NCBI GenBank assembly: GCA_034638255.1
Contig: JAWPGT010000010.1
Span: 124,001 to 188,000, forward strand
DNA length: 64,000 nucleotides
Source: Coprinus comatus
Taxonomy: Eukaryota > Basidiomycota > Agaricomycetes > Agaricales > Agaricaceae
Direction of reading: 5' to 3'
Below, piece by piece: positions 62,500-64,000 of this stretch. The notes below the pieces were generated by a model, which saw nothing but the letters and a program-made list of their open reading frames with translations, was not told the DNA's origin and did not search any database. Within the stretch, counting starts at the first letter, position 1, and every line of letters begins with the position of its first letter. The position numbers and the translations under genes are program-made.

Positions 62500-63220
62500 T
62501 CAGGAACCGTGCCCCACACCTCCCTTGTCCACAAGGATATCGGTAAACATGGTTTCGGACATTGAAGTGGTGCTCTGAACATAAATCATCAAAATCATCA
62601 ATCGAAAAAGTAAATTGATATAACATATTTTGCTACTTACTCCTAATATTAACGGGATTGGGAGGCTCACGCAAAGTGGGTACGATACCAATATCACTTG
62701 AAATGATATTACCTGCTCCTATACCCTGAGTACTAGGCTGAGGGTATTGGTTAGGAGGGTGCATTCTCTCCGTCAAAGATTCTAAAACAATATTAAGCTC
62801 TAGGCTGCTTAGGATCATGGATTCCTTTATAACGCACTATGATAGGCCGATGGGTTGGGACTTTCACGTAACACTGGGATACCCCTGAGGTGGTAAGGTA
62901 TACCGCTTCCTTCAGCAGGCTGTTGATTATAATAGTATGCTCGATCGCGACCTTGCGCCTGATCATCTCTCGGTACTGTCATATCTCTGGTAGGTTGTTC
63001 GCGGATTCGGAAAAAGTCCTCGACATCGGCTTCCGGCTTGACTGATGCCGATGGTAATGTTTTACTAGTCTTCTTTGGTTCTTTCTTCACTTGAACATTG
63101 TCGGTGGAGGGCTGTTTAATAGTGGAGGAGATAGGCTGTAAAGGTAAGTTAGTATTTCCAAACTTTTTCACTAAGTAAACTCACTTTTTCCTTTCCTTTC
63201 CCTCTAGATTGGTTAGACAT
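62500..63220 (-). CDS. Unknown small protein with Lys-rich region
   Basis: Four exons inferred. The first gives MSNQSRGKGKEK (ATG 63218-63220). The second is a Lys/Pro/Ser-rich stretch (VKKEPKKTSKTLPSASVKPE) followed by DVEDFFRIREQPTRDMTV and GIPYHLRGIPVLRESPNP. The third joins at SAYH and reads KSLTERMHPPNQYPQPST, then SSDIGIVPTLREPPNPVNI. The last gives STTSMSETMFTDILVDKGGV. Stop TGA at 62500-62502. Phases agree at all three joins. The motif P-x-LRE-x-PNP appears twice, which hints at an internal repeat. I do not recognise the family; it looks mainly disordered and possibly nuclear. No signal peptide or membrane segment. Confidence 0.6.
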
Positions 63221-63819
63221 CTTGTTTGAATATCTAGACACTGGCCACCTGAACGCTCTTTTATGTATACAGAAATATTTTTTACAATAAAATATCACCT
63301 TCTCAACAGCATTGAGTTATCTAAACTAAAACTACTATGCGGTTTTTTCTGTCTTTCAATTGTCGTACCCCTGGATACAAGATACGCTGGCGTTGAGTGA
63401 CGGAGGCCATTGGATGTACTATGCACGTTCACCATCACTTTCAGCAGAACACTAGTCTATGTGTTGTTAAACACAAGAAAACATACATTTTATTACACTC
63501 TTGATGTTAGTGGATTACACCCTTGTAGGCGATGTGATATCGATGGTGTTGCTCACTGATGAAGGTCAGTATAATAACATTATACTAGTGTCATTTAACA
63601 TAGTATATAATTGAGTTTGGAGTCAACCCAGAGTCAGTTTTTAAGCTTGTAAGGAGCATGCGAGATACCGAGGGAACACATTATGTTAGTTGTTTAAACG
63701 TTTTGGGTGTATCCTTGTTGACGTGGGTGGGACCATGTTTGGGAAGAACGGATCGCGTCGGGCCGGCAACAGTGAATAATATCAGTTCCGAAACTTATCA
63801 TCCAAGTTTCAAGAAACAA
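63221..63819. other. Divergent intergenic region before ASA1
   Basis: About 600 bases between divergent starts, AT-rich at 63270-63300 and 63560-63610. No gene seen. Confidence 0.4.
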
Positions 63820-64000
63820 ATGTCACGTCCAGCACCGGTCGCACCAACTCATCTCCTACGACTACACTCTCAGCCCATAAACGGGTTAGCGTTCTCAGAA
63901 GACAATGAACGCTTGTACTCTGGAGATAAATCAGGTCTCGTCGTTGTAACTTCTACTAGAACACTCCGGGCAATTGTAAAATGGCAAGCTCACACAGATG
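63820..64000 (+). CDS. ASA1: ASTRA-associated protein Asa1-like, 5' part (WD40)
   Basis: Begins MSRPAPVAPTHLLRLHSQPI, then NGLAFSEDNERLYSGDKSGL and VVVTSTRTLRAIVKWQAHTD, running off the end of the window. This is the first WD40 blade of the Asa1 family (ASTRA complex, linked to Tra1/Tel2-Tti1-Tti2 in yeast). The rest is not in view, so the call rests on about 60 residues. Confidence 0.75.
   Translation, partial: MSRPAPVAPTHLLRLHSQPINGLAFSEDNERLYSGDKSGLVVVTSTRTLRAIVKWQAHTD

Overview
The window looks like nuclear DNA of a basidiomycete fungus, most likely an Agaricomycete. Genes are dense and cut by many short GT-AG introns of about 45-70 bases. Conserved fungal genes are present (NUP159, VPS34, SSL2, BBP/SF1, UNG1, SEC59, SPC3, RCM1, ASA1). 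So are families typical of mushroom-forming fungi: a DUF6593 protein, an SRPK-like kinase, an F-box-like protein, a ThuA protein and a bifunctional BIO3-BIO1 biotin gene. No prokaryotic feature, CRISPR array, tRNA or rRNA was seen. No database could be searched, so names rest on motifs recognised by eye, and exon structures were worked out by hand from splice sites and reading frames.

Layout. 1-3030: the 3' end of a paladin-like phosphatase gene and a DUF6593 gene. 3.0-5.1 kb: gene-poor. 5.1-14.7 kb: an SH3 (Lsb1/Pin3-like) gene divergent from an ICln/Lot5-type gene, then the large nucleoporin gene NUP159 divergent from a PCD1-like Nudix hydrolase. 14.8-19.5 kb: two related genes of unknown function in tandem, separated by 2 kb of gene-poor DNA. 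19.8-25.0 kb: BIO3-BIO1 (biotin synthesis) and a secreted berberine-bridge-type FAD oxidase. 25.0-31.9 kb: a rearranged block with broken copies of the FAD oxidase 3' end and of both ends of VPS34, placed around a frame-broken SRPK-like kinase, followed by intact VPS34 and a decaying F-box-like gene. 31.9-33.9 kb: gene-poor. 33.9-41.9 kb: a ThuA-like protein, a Ydj1-type DnaJ, the rRNA methyltransferase RCM1 and the branchpoint-binding protein BBP. 42.1-52.8 kb: SSL2 (TFIIH helicase), a bZIP factor, UNG1 and SEC59 (dolichol kinase). 53.1-61.5 kb: a hybrid histidine kinase and an NAD(P)-binding protein. 61.5-64 kb: SPC3, an unknown small gene and the start of ASA1.

The genes are mostly unlinked housekeeping functions, not a pathway cluster. 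Many neighbours are divergent pairs with short shared promoters (LSB1-like/ICln, NUP159/PCD1, VPS34/F-box, YDJ1/RCM1, BBP/SSL2, UNG1/SEC59). The observations most worth following are: (1) the duplicated and partly inverted VPS34/FAD-oxidase relics around the kinase pseudogene; (2) two neighbouring genes whose ATG seems to exist only after splicing; (3) the tandem pair of unknown proteins with a conserved C-terminal domain; (4) several frame breaks that could be real decay or sequence errors.
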